From Candidatus Lachnoclostridium avicola (GTDB taxonomy: Bacteria > Bacillota > Clostridia > Lachnospirales > Lachnospiraceae), in NCBI GenBank assembly GCA_019114465.1, contig DXFM01000031.1, forward strand, positions 1 to 64,000: a stretch of DNA of 64,000 nt, in the 5' to 3' direction. Both the position numbers and the translations under genes were made by a program. Under the pieces are notes generated by a model. It was not told the DNA's origin. It saw only the letters and a list, made by a program, of their open reading frames with translations, and did not search any database. How positions within the stretch are numbered: the first letter of the stretch is position 1; each line of letters starts with the position of its first letter. This document shows positions 9,031 to 17,219 of the stretch, one piece after another.

Positions 9031-10179
9031 TTACGGGCGCACTGCCTCGCGGATTTCGTTGATCTTCTCTGTGGTAATTCCCTCGGTGGGGGTCATCTCC
9101 ACCTCGCCGTCGATTACCTTCTGCTTTAACTCCTCGATCTGAGCCCGATCTTCCTCGCTGAGCAGCTGATCATAGAACTCGTTCTCCGCAATTCCCACAG
9201 CTCCGTCTGCCAGACCGAACACTTCTCTGGTTCCGTAGGGGATCTCACCCTTCATGGCGCGGTCCACAGCCTTCACTGCGTTGTCAGAAATATTCTTGAT
9301 AGCGGAGGTGATGATCACCGCTGCCATATCCGGCTGGGAATCCTTTAAAGCCTCTGCCTGGTCAGAATCCACGCCGATGACAAATTTGCCCTGCTCCACG
9401 GCTGCGTCAATTACGCCCAGGCCGGACTGTCCGGCTGCCGCAAAGATTACAGAAAGGCCGGAGTTGTAAAGCAGAAGCGCGTTCTCCTTTGCCTTTGCCG
9501 TATCTGTAAAGCTTCCCACATAGGAAGTGGATACCTTGATATCAGGGTTGATGGCCTGAGCTCCCTCAATGTAGCCTACCAGGAACTCGTTGATGCCGGG
9601 GATATCCATACCGCCTACAAATCCGATGGTGTTCTCGCCCAGCTCAGCAGCCTTCAGGGCGCCGGCAGCTCCTGCCAGGAAACTCATCTCGTTGTTCTTC
9701 GTGCCCATGATGTACACATTGGCGGGGGGATTGGTCATCTCATCGTCCAGGTTGATGAACTTCTGATCCGGATACTCCTCCGCAGCCTGCACCAGAGCGT
9801 CGTCGTTGTTGCTGGAAATGGTCAGGATCAGGTCATAGCCTGCCTCGCACATATCCACCAGAGCCGGATAGAACTTGGAGGTGTCCGTTCCGCACTCCAC
9901 ATACTCCACCGTCACGCCAAGCTGCTCCTTGATGGGCTCAATGGAATTAAACGCCGCGTCAAAGAAAGACTTGTCTCCCAGGTTTCCGGGGATCATCAGT
10001 CCCACCTTGTAATCTTCCGGGTTTACAGCCTCCGCGGAATCATCTCCTGCCTCCTCGGACGTATCAGCCGCAGCCTCCGTTGCCGCCGCCGTGGTCTCCT
10101 CCGGCTCCGGCGCTCCGCAGCCTGCCAGAAGGCCTGCAGTCATGGACATTGCCAGTAATGCTGCTGTCAGTTTTTTCAT
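9031..10179 (-). CDS. BMP-family nucleoside-binding lipoprotein
   Basis: 382 residues from the chosen ATG at 10179, which has AGGAG at good spacing; an upstream in-frame start at 10197 is less likely. A lipoprotein signal peptide ends in the lipobox LLAGC with Cys21, followed by a Thr/Ala/Glu-rich linker that tethers the binding domain outside the membrane. The Bmp/Med fold starts near KVGLMIPGNLGDKSFFDAAF. This family captures nucleosides for NupABC-like importers, which matches the three genes downstream and the nucleoside hydrolase upstream. Confidence 0.93.
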   Translation of the reverse strand: MKKLTAALLAMSMTAGLLAGCGAPEPEETTAAATEAAADTSEEAGDDSAEAVNPEDYKVGLMIPGNLGDKSFFDAAFNSIEPIKEQLGVTVEYVECGTDTSKFYPALVDMCEAGYDLILTISSNNDDALVQAAEEYPDQKFINLDDEMTNPPANVYIMGTKNNEMSFLAGAAGALKAAELGENTIGFVGGMDIPGINEFLVGYIEGAQAINPDIKVSTSYVGSFTDTAKAKENALLLYNSGLSVIFAAAGQSGLGVIDAAVEQGKFVIGVDSDQAEALKDSQPDMAAVIITSAIKNISDNAVKAVDRAMKGEIPYGTREVFGLADGAVGIAENEFYDQLLSEEDRAQIEELKQKVIDGEVEMTPTEGITTEKINEIREAVRP

Positions 10180-10233
10180 AAGTGTTCTCCTCTCCACATG
10201 AATAAATTTTCTATCGCCAGCCGCTCCCGCGGC

Positions 10234-10257
10234 ATTGGATACTTTATTGGATACTTT
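10234..10257. repeat. Perfect 12-bp tandem direct repeat upstream of the BMP gene
   Basis: ATTGGATACTTT occurs twice without a gap (10234-10245 and 10246-10257), between the nucleoside hydrolase stop and the BMP lipoprotein start. A tandem 12-mer of this kind could be a binding site for a regulator acting on the transport genes, or a replication slip. No clear promoter hexamers accompany it. Confidence 0.6.
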
Positions 10258-10289
10258 TTCCGTCCGGAAAGGTCTCCCCGGACCGCGGC

Positions 10290-11195
10290 CTAAAACCGCT
10301 CATCCAGAATCCGGAAAAACCGGTCCAGATCCACCTGATCCGCAAACCGGAAGCTTCCCTCCACCTTCGGATCAATTTCATAGTAATTGGTCTGATCCAC
10401 CATGGTTCCCCTGGTGAGGGTGCCTCCCAGCTCCACCGTGAATCTTCCTTTCTTTAAGGACACCACCTGCTCGTCCAGAAGATAGGCCACCAGCAGTACG
10501 TCGTGGAAGGTGACGGGATAGCCCGTGGCCTGCACAAACAGGTCCACGCCCTTTAAAAAGTAGTCCATCCGGCCGTCTTTCCTGGCTCTCCAGGCTTCCA
10601 GCCGGTCCTCCCCGATTTTCAGGTATTTGGTCACATCCAGCCCCATCATCACCAGATTTTCACAGGTCTCCATGACAATCCTGGCCGCCTCCGGGTCACA
10701 GATGATGTTCCATTCCGGCTGGGAGTTTAGAAAGGATCCTCCCATGCCGATGATCCGCGCCCGGCGCATCAGCTCCGGTTCCCGGATACAGGCCACCGCC
10801 AGGTTGGTCATGGCACCCATGGCCAGGATCACCACATCTGCGTCCTCTCTCAGAGTCTCAAGGATCAGATCATCAGCCTTCCGCTCCCTTTCCGCCGGCG
10901 CAGGGGCTGTTTCCCCCTCATTCCGCCTCAGAATGCCGTACTGAATGGGGGCCTCCGTCTCATCAAACCGCCGCTCGATCAGGGCTCTGCCGTATCCGGC
11001 GGCCACCGGCACATGGTTCTCTCCCCAGAGATCCAGAAGATCCCGGACCATCTCCGCCCGCTTTTTCACATCCTTATAAACGGTGGTAACTCCCGCAAGT
11101 TCCAGCTCCGGGCTGGCAAAGGCCAGCATGAAAGCTGCCGCGTCATCCACATCGTCCCCCAAATCGGTGTCAATGAAAATTCTGGTCTTTTTCAT
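10290..11195 (-). CDS. Inosine/uridine-preferring nucleoside hydrolase family protein
   Basis: 301 residues. It hydrolyses the N-glycosidic bond of (probably purine) nucleosides to base and ribose. The N-terminal calcium-binding cluster is FIDTDLGDDVDD (residues 7-18), a slight variant of the usual DTDxGxDD. The family His lies in TFHDVLLVAYLL near residue 240. It has its own promoter (11314-11342) and precedes the nucleoside importer genes by about 110 bases, so imported nucleosides could be cleaved directly. The family is firm; substrate choice is open. Confidence 0.92.
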   Translation of the reverse strand: MKKTRIFIDTDLGDDVDDAAAFMLAFASPELELAGVTTVYKDVKKRAEMVRDLLDLWGENHVPVAAGYGRALIERRFDETEAPIQYGILRRNEGETAPAPAERERKADDLILETLREDADVVILAMGAMTNLAVACIREPELMRRARIIGMGGSFLNSQPEWNIICDPEAARIVMETCENLVMMGLDVTKYLKIGEDRLEAWRARKDGRMDYFLKGVDLFVQATGYPVTFHDVLLVAYLLDEQVVSLKKGRFTVELGGTLTRGTMVDQTNYYEIDPKVEGSFRFADQVDLDRFFRILDERF

Positions 11196-11313
11196 TCTTC
11201 CGTTTCCCTTCTGAAAATTTCACAATTCTGAGCTCTGCTTTTCGGGAATCATAAGCAAAATGACTGTATATTTATAAGCACAGCTAATCATTTATTTTTA
11301 CTTTACAGCTAGA

Positions 11314-11357
11314 ATTATAAACGGGAAAGGGCTGTACGTAAAGGACATTTGTCCTTT
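11314..11357 (-). promoter_or_regulatory. Promoter of nucleoside hydrolase with overlapping palindrome
   Basis: Minus strand: -35 TTTACG (11342-11337), 17-base spacer, -10 TATAAT (11319-11314). The inverted repeat AAAGGAC-ATTT-GTCCTTT (11340-11357) overlaps the upstream edge of the -35, a position suited to a repressor operator. The leader to the start at 11195 is about 110 nt. The same palindrome could also fold as a weak hairpin at the end of the upstream gene. Confidence 0.6.
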
Positions 11358-11392
11358 TCTTGGGGGAAATATGAAAATTTTGTAAAAAAATG

Positions 11393-13633
11393 TCAGTTTT
11401 CCTCTGTCTTTTTCTTCAGAATGGGACGGATTCTCACCTGCTCCAGAGAAATGTGGCTTCCCTCTCTCACCAGAATGCCCACACATCCCCGGCAAAATCT
11501 TCCCATTTTCTCCCGGAGGGACAGCCAGACCTCCCCCTGTTCTCCGCCGCCTTCTCCGGCTCTGCGGGCCCGGACAAAGATTTCCTCCCCCGCGGCCCCT
11601 GCGGTCAGGCGCACCGGCTCTCCTTCCCTCCAGGGAAATTCCGTCTCCGCCAGCACTTCATATCCGCTTCCGTCGGGAAGACTCTCTGCCAGGGCCAGCC
11701 GGCCTCCGGAAAGGAGAAGGGCGCCGTAGGATCTGGCCGCCCCCTGAACCCGGAAACAGGCTCCCAGAAAACCGCCCTTTACGGGAGTCATGAGAAATTC
11801 CGCCTCATAGTCCTCCCAGCTGCACCCGCCGGTGTACATCTCCCCGAAATCGCCGCAGGAGAGATGGAGGGCCCCATTTTCCAGCCAGGCATTTCCCTTC
11901 AGCCTGGTAAACTGGCTGATTTCCCGGTGGCCTCCCGGCCACACCTCCTCCTGCTCTTTCTTTAAATCCAGCAGGTAATCTGGCTGCCCCAGAATCCGAA
12001 AATCGTCCACCATTCCGGCAAAGGAAAAGCGCTCCAGAGCTCTTCCTTCCATATAAAAGCAGACTCCTGCCTCCCCCAGAAGAGCATCCGTGCCGCCGGG
12101 GATGGAAAAGGTCAGTTTTTTCCACTCCCCCGTCTTCAGGGAAACTCTCTCTCCCAGACAGACGGTTCCGTCGTGGAGATCCTTCACGTAGAGAGCTGCC
12201 TGAGCCGGCCGGCTGTATTCCGGCAGGTACAGGGACGCCTCTATGGTCTGTCCCGGATAGAGAATGGGGGAGAAAGCGGGATCATACCGGCTGTCTGTAA
12301 ATTCCTCCGGCCGGTAGTAGGTGTGCTTAAACACGTAAAGCCGCTCTCCCGGCTCCATGACCGAAGCAGAAAATTTCAGAGAACGGCTGCCGGTGCAGGC
12401 GGCTTCCTCCGTATTTTCCAGGCGGAACATTTTCCCATCCAGTGCCTCGCCTTCCCCGGATTCCGCCCGCAGCCTCATGGCGTGGGTGGAGCCGGGGTAC
12501 TCGAAATGACAGAGGGTCTCATCCATCAAAATATCCCGCAGCTCCTCCGGCGGCTCCTCCCCGTCCAGGGCGTAAGCCAGTCTGGCAATGTAGGAGGCAG
12601 ACTGAGGGATGTCCTGAATGTTGTAATACCCCAGAACGCTGGAGCAGATCAGCAGATCTCCCACCGGTTTCCTCCACTTCTCCCCGATGGCAGACAGGCC
12701 CAGGGCCGTTCCCAGAATACAGGCCACATTTCCCACGTTGCAGTCCGTATCCCAGCCGCAGAGATTGCAGATCTCCAGCGTCCGGTCAAAGTCTCCTTCC
12801 CCGTAGAGGAGGGCCAGGATCATCACGGAAATATTGGGAATGATGTGGCAGATTCCGGGATACTGGTCATAGCCGTAGTGGGTCCGCACAAACTCAAAGC
12901 AGTCCCTCCAGGCTTCTCCTCCCTCCTCATGTTCGTCATAGAAAGACATCACAGCCCGCACCGCCTCCTCGTACCGGCTGCCAGGCTCCACAAAGGACAG
13001 GCCGGTCTCTATGATCTTCCTCACATCTCTCTCCTCAAAGGCGGCGCTGATGGAGGCGGCCACAAAGGCGGCCCCGTTTAAACCGTCTCCGTCGTGGGTG
13101 ACGGAGGCCGCCGCCCTGGCCATTCTGGCTGCCCGCTCCGGTTTTCCCGGATTTACCAGCCCCCAGGTGTCGGAAAAGATCTGGCCGCCAATCTGTTCCG
13201 CCATGGTAGAGCCGTTCTGGCGGATGCTGCCGCTCTCCGGAGCCGGAATCCCGCAGCGGAGATTCAGATAGGCGGTGTGCTCTGTGGAGACGCCGTAGCC
13301 TCCCCACCAGAAAAATCCGTGTTCAAAGGGGGCGTAATTGATCAGAGCCCTGGCCACGTCCTCCGGCTCCAGATCCCTCACCTGTCCAGGGTGAGACAGT
13401 CCGTCCAACACGCACACCCCGCTGTCCTCCAGGGCCCGGAGGAAAAACCAGGGGCCGTTGCTATCGTCGTCCGCCGCGAAATTCCTGTAATCCGCCGGAT
13501 AATCCGGCATCCGGTCTCCGAAGAGACTGCGGATCTTCTCCATGGACCACCCCTCAATGGGGGCTCCGTAGCGGATTCCGATGATTTTTGCCAGCCAGCC
13601 GCTGTAGATCCGCTCCACATATTCCTGCTTCAT
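11393..13633 (-). CDS. ADP-ribosylglycohydrolase-family protein with C-terminal beta-sandwich
   Basis: 746 residues. The N-terminal half (about 5-350) is an ADP-ribosylglycohydrolase (DraG/ARH) fold. It has paired metal-binding clusters at Asp55-57 (DDDSN) and Asp295/Asp297 (WDTDCN), plus a THDGDGLNG segment at about 179-187. The C-terminal half (about 390-740) looks like one or two carbohydrate-binding or LamG-like beta-sandwiches rich in Trp and Tyr. There is no signal peptide. Its start overlaps the stop of the adenosine deaminase gene by 4 bases. Context suggests release of ribose or ADP-ribose-type moieties feeding nucleoside salvage. The true substrate is unknown, and many ARH-fold enzymes act on small ribosides. 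Confidence 0.82.
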   Translation of the reverse strand: MKQEYVERIYSGWLAKIIGIRYGAPIEGWSMEKIRSLFGDRMPDYPADYRNFAADDDSNGPWFFLRALEDSGVCVLDGLSHPGQVRDLEPEDVARALINYAPFEHGFFWWGGYGVSTEHTAYLNLRCGIPAPESGSIRQNGSTMAEQIGGQIFSDTWGLVNPGKPERAARMARAAASVTHDGDGLNGAAFVAASISAAFEERDVRKIIETGLSFVEPGSRYEEAVRAVMSFYDEHEEGGEAWRDCFEFVRTHYGYDQYPGICHIIPNISVMILALLYGEGDFDRTLEICNLCGWDTDCNVGNVACILGTALGLSAIGEKWRKPVGDLLICSSVLGYYNIQDIPQSASYIARLAYALDGEEPPEELRDILMDETLCHFEYPGSTHAMRLRAESGEGEALDGKMFRLENTEEAACTGSRSLKFSASVMEPGERLYVFKHTYYRPEEFTDSRYDPAFSPILYPGQTIEASLYLPEYSRPAQAALYVKDLHDGTVCLGERVSLKTGEWKKLTFSIPGGTDALLGEAGVCFYMEGRALERFSFAGMVDDFRILGQPDYLLDLKKEQEEVWPGGHREISQFTRLKGNAWLENGALHLSCGDFGEMYTGGCSWEDYEAEFLMTPVKGGFLGACFRVQGAARSYGALLLSGGRLALAESLPDGSGYEVLAETEFPWREGEPVRLTAGAAGEEIFVRARRAGEGGGEQGEVWLSLREKMGRFCRGCVGILVREGSHISLEQVRIRPILKKKTEEN

Positions 13634-14604
13634 CCTCTGCTCCTCCCTGTCTGTCTGCCTAAAAATGAACCTTCCGCCGCGTACTCCTCCATCCGCCGGA
13701 TGTCCTCCTCCTGAAAGCCCAGGACTTCCCGGGCCAGGCGGAGTTCCTTTGTCATGGTGGTGTCCGACACCGTCCGGTTGTCCGTGTTGATGGTAACCCG
13801 GACGCCGGCCTCATAAAGTTTCCGGATGGGGTGTTCCTCCAGGCTGGGCACTCCCTTGGTCTGCACATTGCTGGTGATGCAGACCTCCAGAGGAATCTTC
13901 CGGTCCGCCAGTTCCTGCATGAGCTTCTCATCTTTTGCCGCGGCGATTCCGTGGCCGATGCGCATGGCCCCCAGCTCCAGGGCCTTCCACACGCTGTCCG
14001 GTCCGGCAGCCTCCCCTGCGTGGATGGTCCGATTTAAACCGTATCTCCTGACCTGGGCAAACAGATCCCGGAACAGGCCGGTGTCATAGACCTCCTCCGC
14101 CCCGGCCAGATCCACTCCGCAGACAATGCCGCCGTCTTTCATCTCCGCCGCCAGCTCCACCGTCTCCCGATTGCGGCGTTCTGTCTCCCGGTCATCTCCC
14201 CGCATACAGCAGAGAATCAGGCCCAGCCGCAGAGACGGATGCTCTTCCATTCCCCGGCAGACGCCCCGGCCCACCGCCTCCGTCACCTGTCTCTGGGTCA
14301 GCCCCCGCTCTGTGGAAAACTGAGGGGCAAAACGGATCTCTCCGCAGGTCACCCCGTCTTCCGCCATATCCTCCGCCAGCTCAAAGGCCACTCGCTCCAG
14401 GGCTGTTTCCGTCTGGAGACAGTTTTTGGATACGGCAAACCGGGACAGATATTCCCCCAGACTGCCGCAGGGCACCGGAGCCTGCATGAGAGTCCGAAGC
14501 TCCTCCACCGTCTTTGCCGGCAGGGCGATCCCCTGCTCCGCCGCCAGCTCCCACACCGTTTCCGGCCGCAGGGATCCGTCCAGATGCACATGAAGTTCTG
14601 TCAT
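13630..14604 (-). CDS. add: Adenosine deaminase
   Basis: 324 residues, normal length. It converts adenosine (or deoxyadenosine) to inosine. Zinc ligands His5 and His7 lie in ELHVHLDGS. The catalytic HAGE motif lies near residue 190, followed by GHGI and the NTDNR motif (equivalent of NTDD). It is the first gene of a coupled pair with the ADP-ribosylglycohydrolase-like gene and stands upstream of the nucleoside hydrolase and importer, so the set reads as purine nucleoside salvage. Adenine deaminase activity is a possible alternative within the same family. Confidence 0.92.
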   Translation of the reverse strand: MTELHVHLDGSLRPETVWELAAEQGIALPAKTVEELRTLMQAPVPCGSLGEYLSRFAVSKNCLQTETALERVAFELAEDMAEDGVTCGEIRFAPQFSTERGLTQRQVTEAVGRGVCRGMEEHPSLRLGLILCCMRGDDRETERRNRETVELAAEMKDGGIVCGVDLAGAEEVYDTGLFRDLFAQVRRYGLNRTIHAGEAAGPDSVWKALELGAMRIGHGIAAAKDEKLMQELADRKIPLEVCITSNVQTKGVPSLEEHPIRKLYEAGVRVTINTDNRTVSDTTMTKELRLAREVLGFQEEDIRRMEEYAAEGSFLGRQTGRSRG

Positions 14605-14625
14605 AATCTCCTCCTTTTCTCTCTG

Positions 14626-15678
14626 TCATCTATGTTCCAGAACACGTTTCAGTTCCTCCAGAAATCTCCGGTTCTCCGCCTCTGTCCGCACGCAGATCCG
14701 GTAATATCTTCCGTCCAGCCCCGGATAATTGGCGCAGGACCGGATCAGAATCTTCCGCTCCAGCAGTTTTTCCTTTAACCCGGGATCCCCGGAGAAAAAC
14801 AGATAGTTGGCCATGGAATCCCAGACGGCAAAGCCCAGCTCCTTCAGGCCGTTTTTCAGAAACTCTCTCTGGGCGCGGATCAGACGCCTGGTCTTCTCCA
14901 CATATTCCGTCTCTTTTAACGCCGCCTCGCCTCCGGCCTGGGCCAGGGCGGACACACTCCAGGGCTGGCGCACCCGTTCCATGGCCTCCAGCACCCTGCC
15001 GTCGCTGCAGAAGCCGTAGCCTAAGCGGACGCCGGCCATGGCATACAGCTTGGTAAATGCCTTCAGCACAAATACATTGGGAAACCGGTCTATCTCTCCC
15101 AGAATGGAGTACCTCTCCGGCTCATCCAGAAACTCCCCGAAGCACTCGTCCACCACCAGGAAAATCCCCATCTCCCGGCAGAACTTAGCCATCTCCGTCA
15201 CGGTCTCCTTCGGCTCTGCCAGGCCGGTGGGGTTGTTGGGATTGCAGAAAAACGCCATATCCGGGTGGAAATCCTCCGCCTTTTTCTTCCAGTCCTCCAG
15301 AGAGAAGGCAAATCCCCTCTCCTCCCGGAGCATGCAGCTGACCACCTCTGCCCCTGCTGCCCGCAGGGCCTGACCGTACTCAGAAAAAGAAGGGGCGGTC
15401 AGAAGAGCCCGCTTGGGAGCAAGTCCCCAGGCCAGCTGAAAAATCAGATCCGCCGCCCCGTTTCCGCAGATGATCCGGTCCGCGCCGATCCCATAAGCAT
15501 TCGCCAGCCTGCCCCTTAAGCGGCGGCAGGCGCTGTCGGGATAGGGAGCCGCCTGATCCACCGCCCGGCGGATGGCCTCCTTCACGCCCTCCGGCATCCC
15601 CAGAGGATTAATATTGGCGGAGTAATCCAGCTCCACCTCCTGGCTGTAAATATCTCCGCCATGTCCATATTCTGTCAT
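14626..15678 (-). CDS. cobD: L-threonine-O-3-phosphate decarboxylase (CobD-type PLP enzyme)
   Basis: 350 residues from the ATG at 15678, with a GAGGTG ribosome binding site; the frame is open further upstream but that would run into cbiB. It is a fold-type I PLP enzyme with N-P-N-N-P-T-G (146-152) and the PLP lysine in FTKLYAMAGVRLGYG (Lys210). The N-terminal HGGDIYSQ segment is typical of CobD rather than HisC. It makes (R)-1-amino-2-propanol phosphate for the cobalamin side chain. The neighbour CbiB uses this product, which supports CobD over histidinol-phosphate aminotransferase. Confidence 0.87.
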   Translation of the reverse strand: MTEYGHGGDIYSQEVELDYSANINPLGMPEGVKEAIRRAVDQAAPYPDSACRRLRGRLANAYGIGADRIICGNGAADLIFQLAWGLAPKRALLTAPSFSEYGQALRAAGAEVVSCMLREERGFAFSLEDWKKKAEDFHPDMAFFCNPNNPTGLAEPKETVTEMAKFCREMGIFLVVDECFGEFLDEPERYSILGEIDRFPNVFVLKAFTKLYAMAGVRLGYGFCSDGRVLEAMERVRQPWSVSALAQAGGEAALKETEYVEKTRRLIRAQREFLKNGLKELGFAVWDSMANYLFFSGDPGLKEKLLERKILIRSCANYPGLDGRYYRICVRTEAENRRFLEELKRVLEHR

Positions 15679-15698
15679 ATCACACCTCACTTTTCTCC

Positions 15699-16652
15699 CT
15701 ACCAGATCAGCCGAATGACCGTCCCGGCCCCAAGGGCCAGAACCAGCCCCAGCCACTCCGCGGCGTACATCAGCCGGTTGGCCCGCACAATGTCCTCCGC
15801 CTCCACCGGCCGGCTGTCATCCCCGATATAGGGCTTCTTCACCAGTTTTCCGAAATACCAGGCGTCCCCCGCCAGGCGGACGCCCAGAATCCCGGCGCAG
15901 GCCGCCTCCGTCTGGGCGGAATTGGGACTCTTGTGGTTTCTCCGGTCCCTGAGAAAGATCCGCCAGCCGTTTCTCCAGTCCATGCGAAGCACAAAGGCCG
16001 CTCCCACCATGAGCAGAGCGCTGAACCGGGAGGGAATAAAATTGGCGGCGTCGTCCAGCCGGGCGGCCGCCCTGCCGAAATACTCATATTTCTCGTTGTG
16101 ATAACCCACCATGGAGTCCATGGTGTTGATCCCCTTGTAGAGGAATCCCAGCACCGGACCGCCCAGGGCAATGTAGCACAGGGGGGCGATCACCCCGTCG
16201 GAGGCGTTCTCCGCCACAGTCTCCACCGCCGCCCGGATAATCCCTTCCTCCGTCAGCCGTTCCGTATCCCGCCCCACAATCATGGAAACGGCATACCTGG
16301 CCTTCTCCACATCTCCTTCCCGGAGAGCGTCATACACCTTCATGCTCTCATCTCTCAAAGATTTTGCCGCCAGCAGCTGCCAGCACATGACGGAACCCAG
16401 CACCAGGCTGCACACCGGATGGATCCTATGGGCCAGCAGCAAAAGCAGGGCCGGCACTCCCCCGGAAAAGAGAAGAGTGACCGCGCACAGCAGTCCTCCC
16501 CCCAGAAGCTCCCCGCCCCTGTCTGCCGGGAGCAGCCGCCGCAGCACCTTCTCCCACCACCGGATCCAGGCCCCTATGGTTCTCACCGGATGATACCAGT
16601 TCTGGGGATCCCCCAGAAGCCGGTCCACCAGCACTCCGATTATCAGTCTCAC
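15699..16652 (-). CDS. cbiB: Adenosylcobinamide-phosphate synthase
   Basis: 317 residues, a polytopic membrane protein with about four to five hydrophobic segments. It begins with the family hallmark DRLLGDPQNWYHPVRTIG (residues 9-26). It also contains ENASDGVIAPL and the NTMDSMVGY segment in the middle. It attaches aminopropanol (phosphate) to adenosylcobyric acid at the membrane. It lies between cobD, which makes the side chain, and a CobU-like gene. Confidence 0.95.
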   Translation of the reverse strand: MRLIIGVLVDRLLGDPQNWYHPVRTIGAWIRWWEKVLRRLLPADRGGELLGGGLLCAVTLLFSGGVPALLLLLAHRIHPVCSLVLGSVMCWQLLAAKSLRDESMKVYDALREGDVEKARYAVSMIVGRDTERLTEEGIIRAAVETVAENASDGVIAPLCYIALGGPVLGFLYKGINTMDSMVGYHNEKYEYFGRAAARLDDAANFIPSRFSALLMVGAAFVLRMDWRNGWRIFLRDRRNHKSPNSAQTEAACAGILGVRLAGDAWYFGKLVKKPYIGDDSRPVEAEDIVRANRLMYAAEWLGLVLALGAGTVIRLIW

Positions 16653-16711
16653 ATTCTGTCACTCCACTTCCGTTCTCGTTTGATCCTCTGTTCTCATTTC
16701 ATCTTCTGTCC

Positions 16712-17074
16712 TCATTTGATTCGCACCGGGATTCCGGCGGTCACCCGGTAGACCTTCTCCGCCCGGGCAGCCAGCTCCTGACCGGCGGCTCCCACCGCCT
16801 CCCGGTACTGCCGCTCTTCTTTATCCACAGGCACTACGCCGCAGCCCACCTCATCCATGGTGACGACCGCCTCCGGACAGGTTTCTGCAGCCCTGGCCGC
16901 AAAGGCACGGATCTGAGTCTCTGCTGCCTCCGGATGCTCCTCCAGATAACGGCGCACCTGCTCATGAAAGGAGAGGATCACCGGCCTTTCTCCCCCTTCC
17001 GCATCACCGGAATCCGCCATGGCCCGGGCGATCCTCCCCTTTCCCTGGAAGGCTCCTCCTACGATCAGTATCAC
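16712..17074 (-). CDS. Short CobU-like nucleotide-binding protein
   Basis: 120 residues starting at a GTG (17074) with AAGGAG seven bases upstream; a longer frame to 17140 has no ribosome binding site. The C-terminal half (DEVGCGVVPVDKEERQYREA to the VTAGIPVRIK end) is plainly CobU-like. The P-loop is altered to GGAFQGKG. The usual middle part, including the guanylylated His region, is missing, so the protein is about 60 residues shorter than CobU. A full CobU is encoded at 28309-28872. This could be a kinase-only variant or a regulatory or degenerate paralogue. It leads the cobD-cbiB gene group. Confidence 0.72.
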   Translation of the reverse strand: MILIVGGAFQGKGRIARAMADSGDAEGGERPVILSFHEQVRRYLEEHPEAAETQIRAFAARAAETCPEAVVTMDEVGCGVVPVDKEERQYREAVGAAGQELAARAEKVYRVTAGIPVRIK

Positions 17075-17142
17075 TGTATTCACTCCTTTATCTCTGACAT
17101 AGATACCATGATACCATAGAATCGGAAAACTATAAAGCAAAA

Positions 17143-17187
17143 ACCCCGTTTCCCGGAGCGGACTTTCATCCGCCCCGGGAACGGGGT
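17143..17187 (-). terminator. Terminator of the mgl operon
   Basis: Minus strand: a stem of about 13 bp, ACCCCGTTCCCGG pairing with CCGGGAAACGGGGT (one bulge), followed by TTTTGC. It lies about 33 bases after the mglC stop. Confidence 0.9.
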
Positions 17188-17219
17188 CTGTATTCCAAAA
17201 TGGATTATGATTGAAAGAA

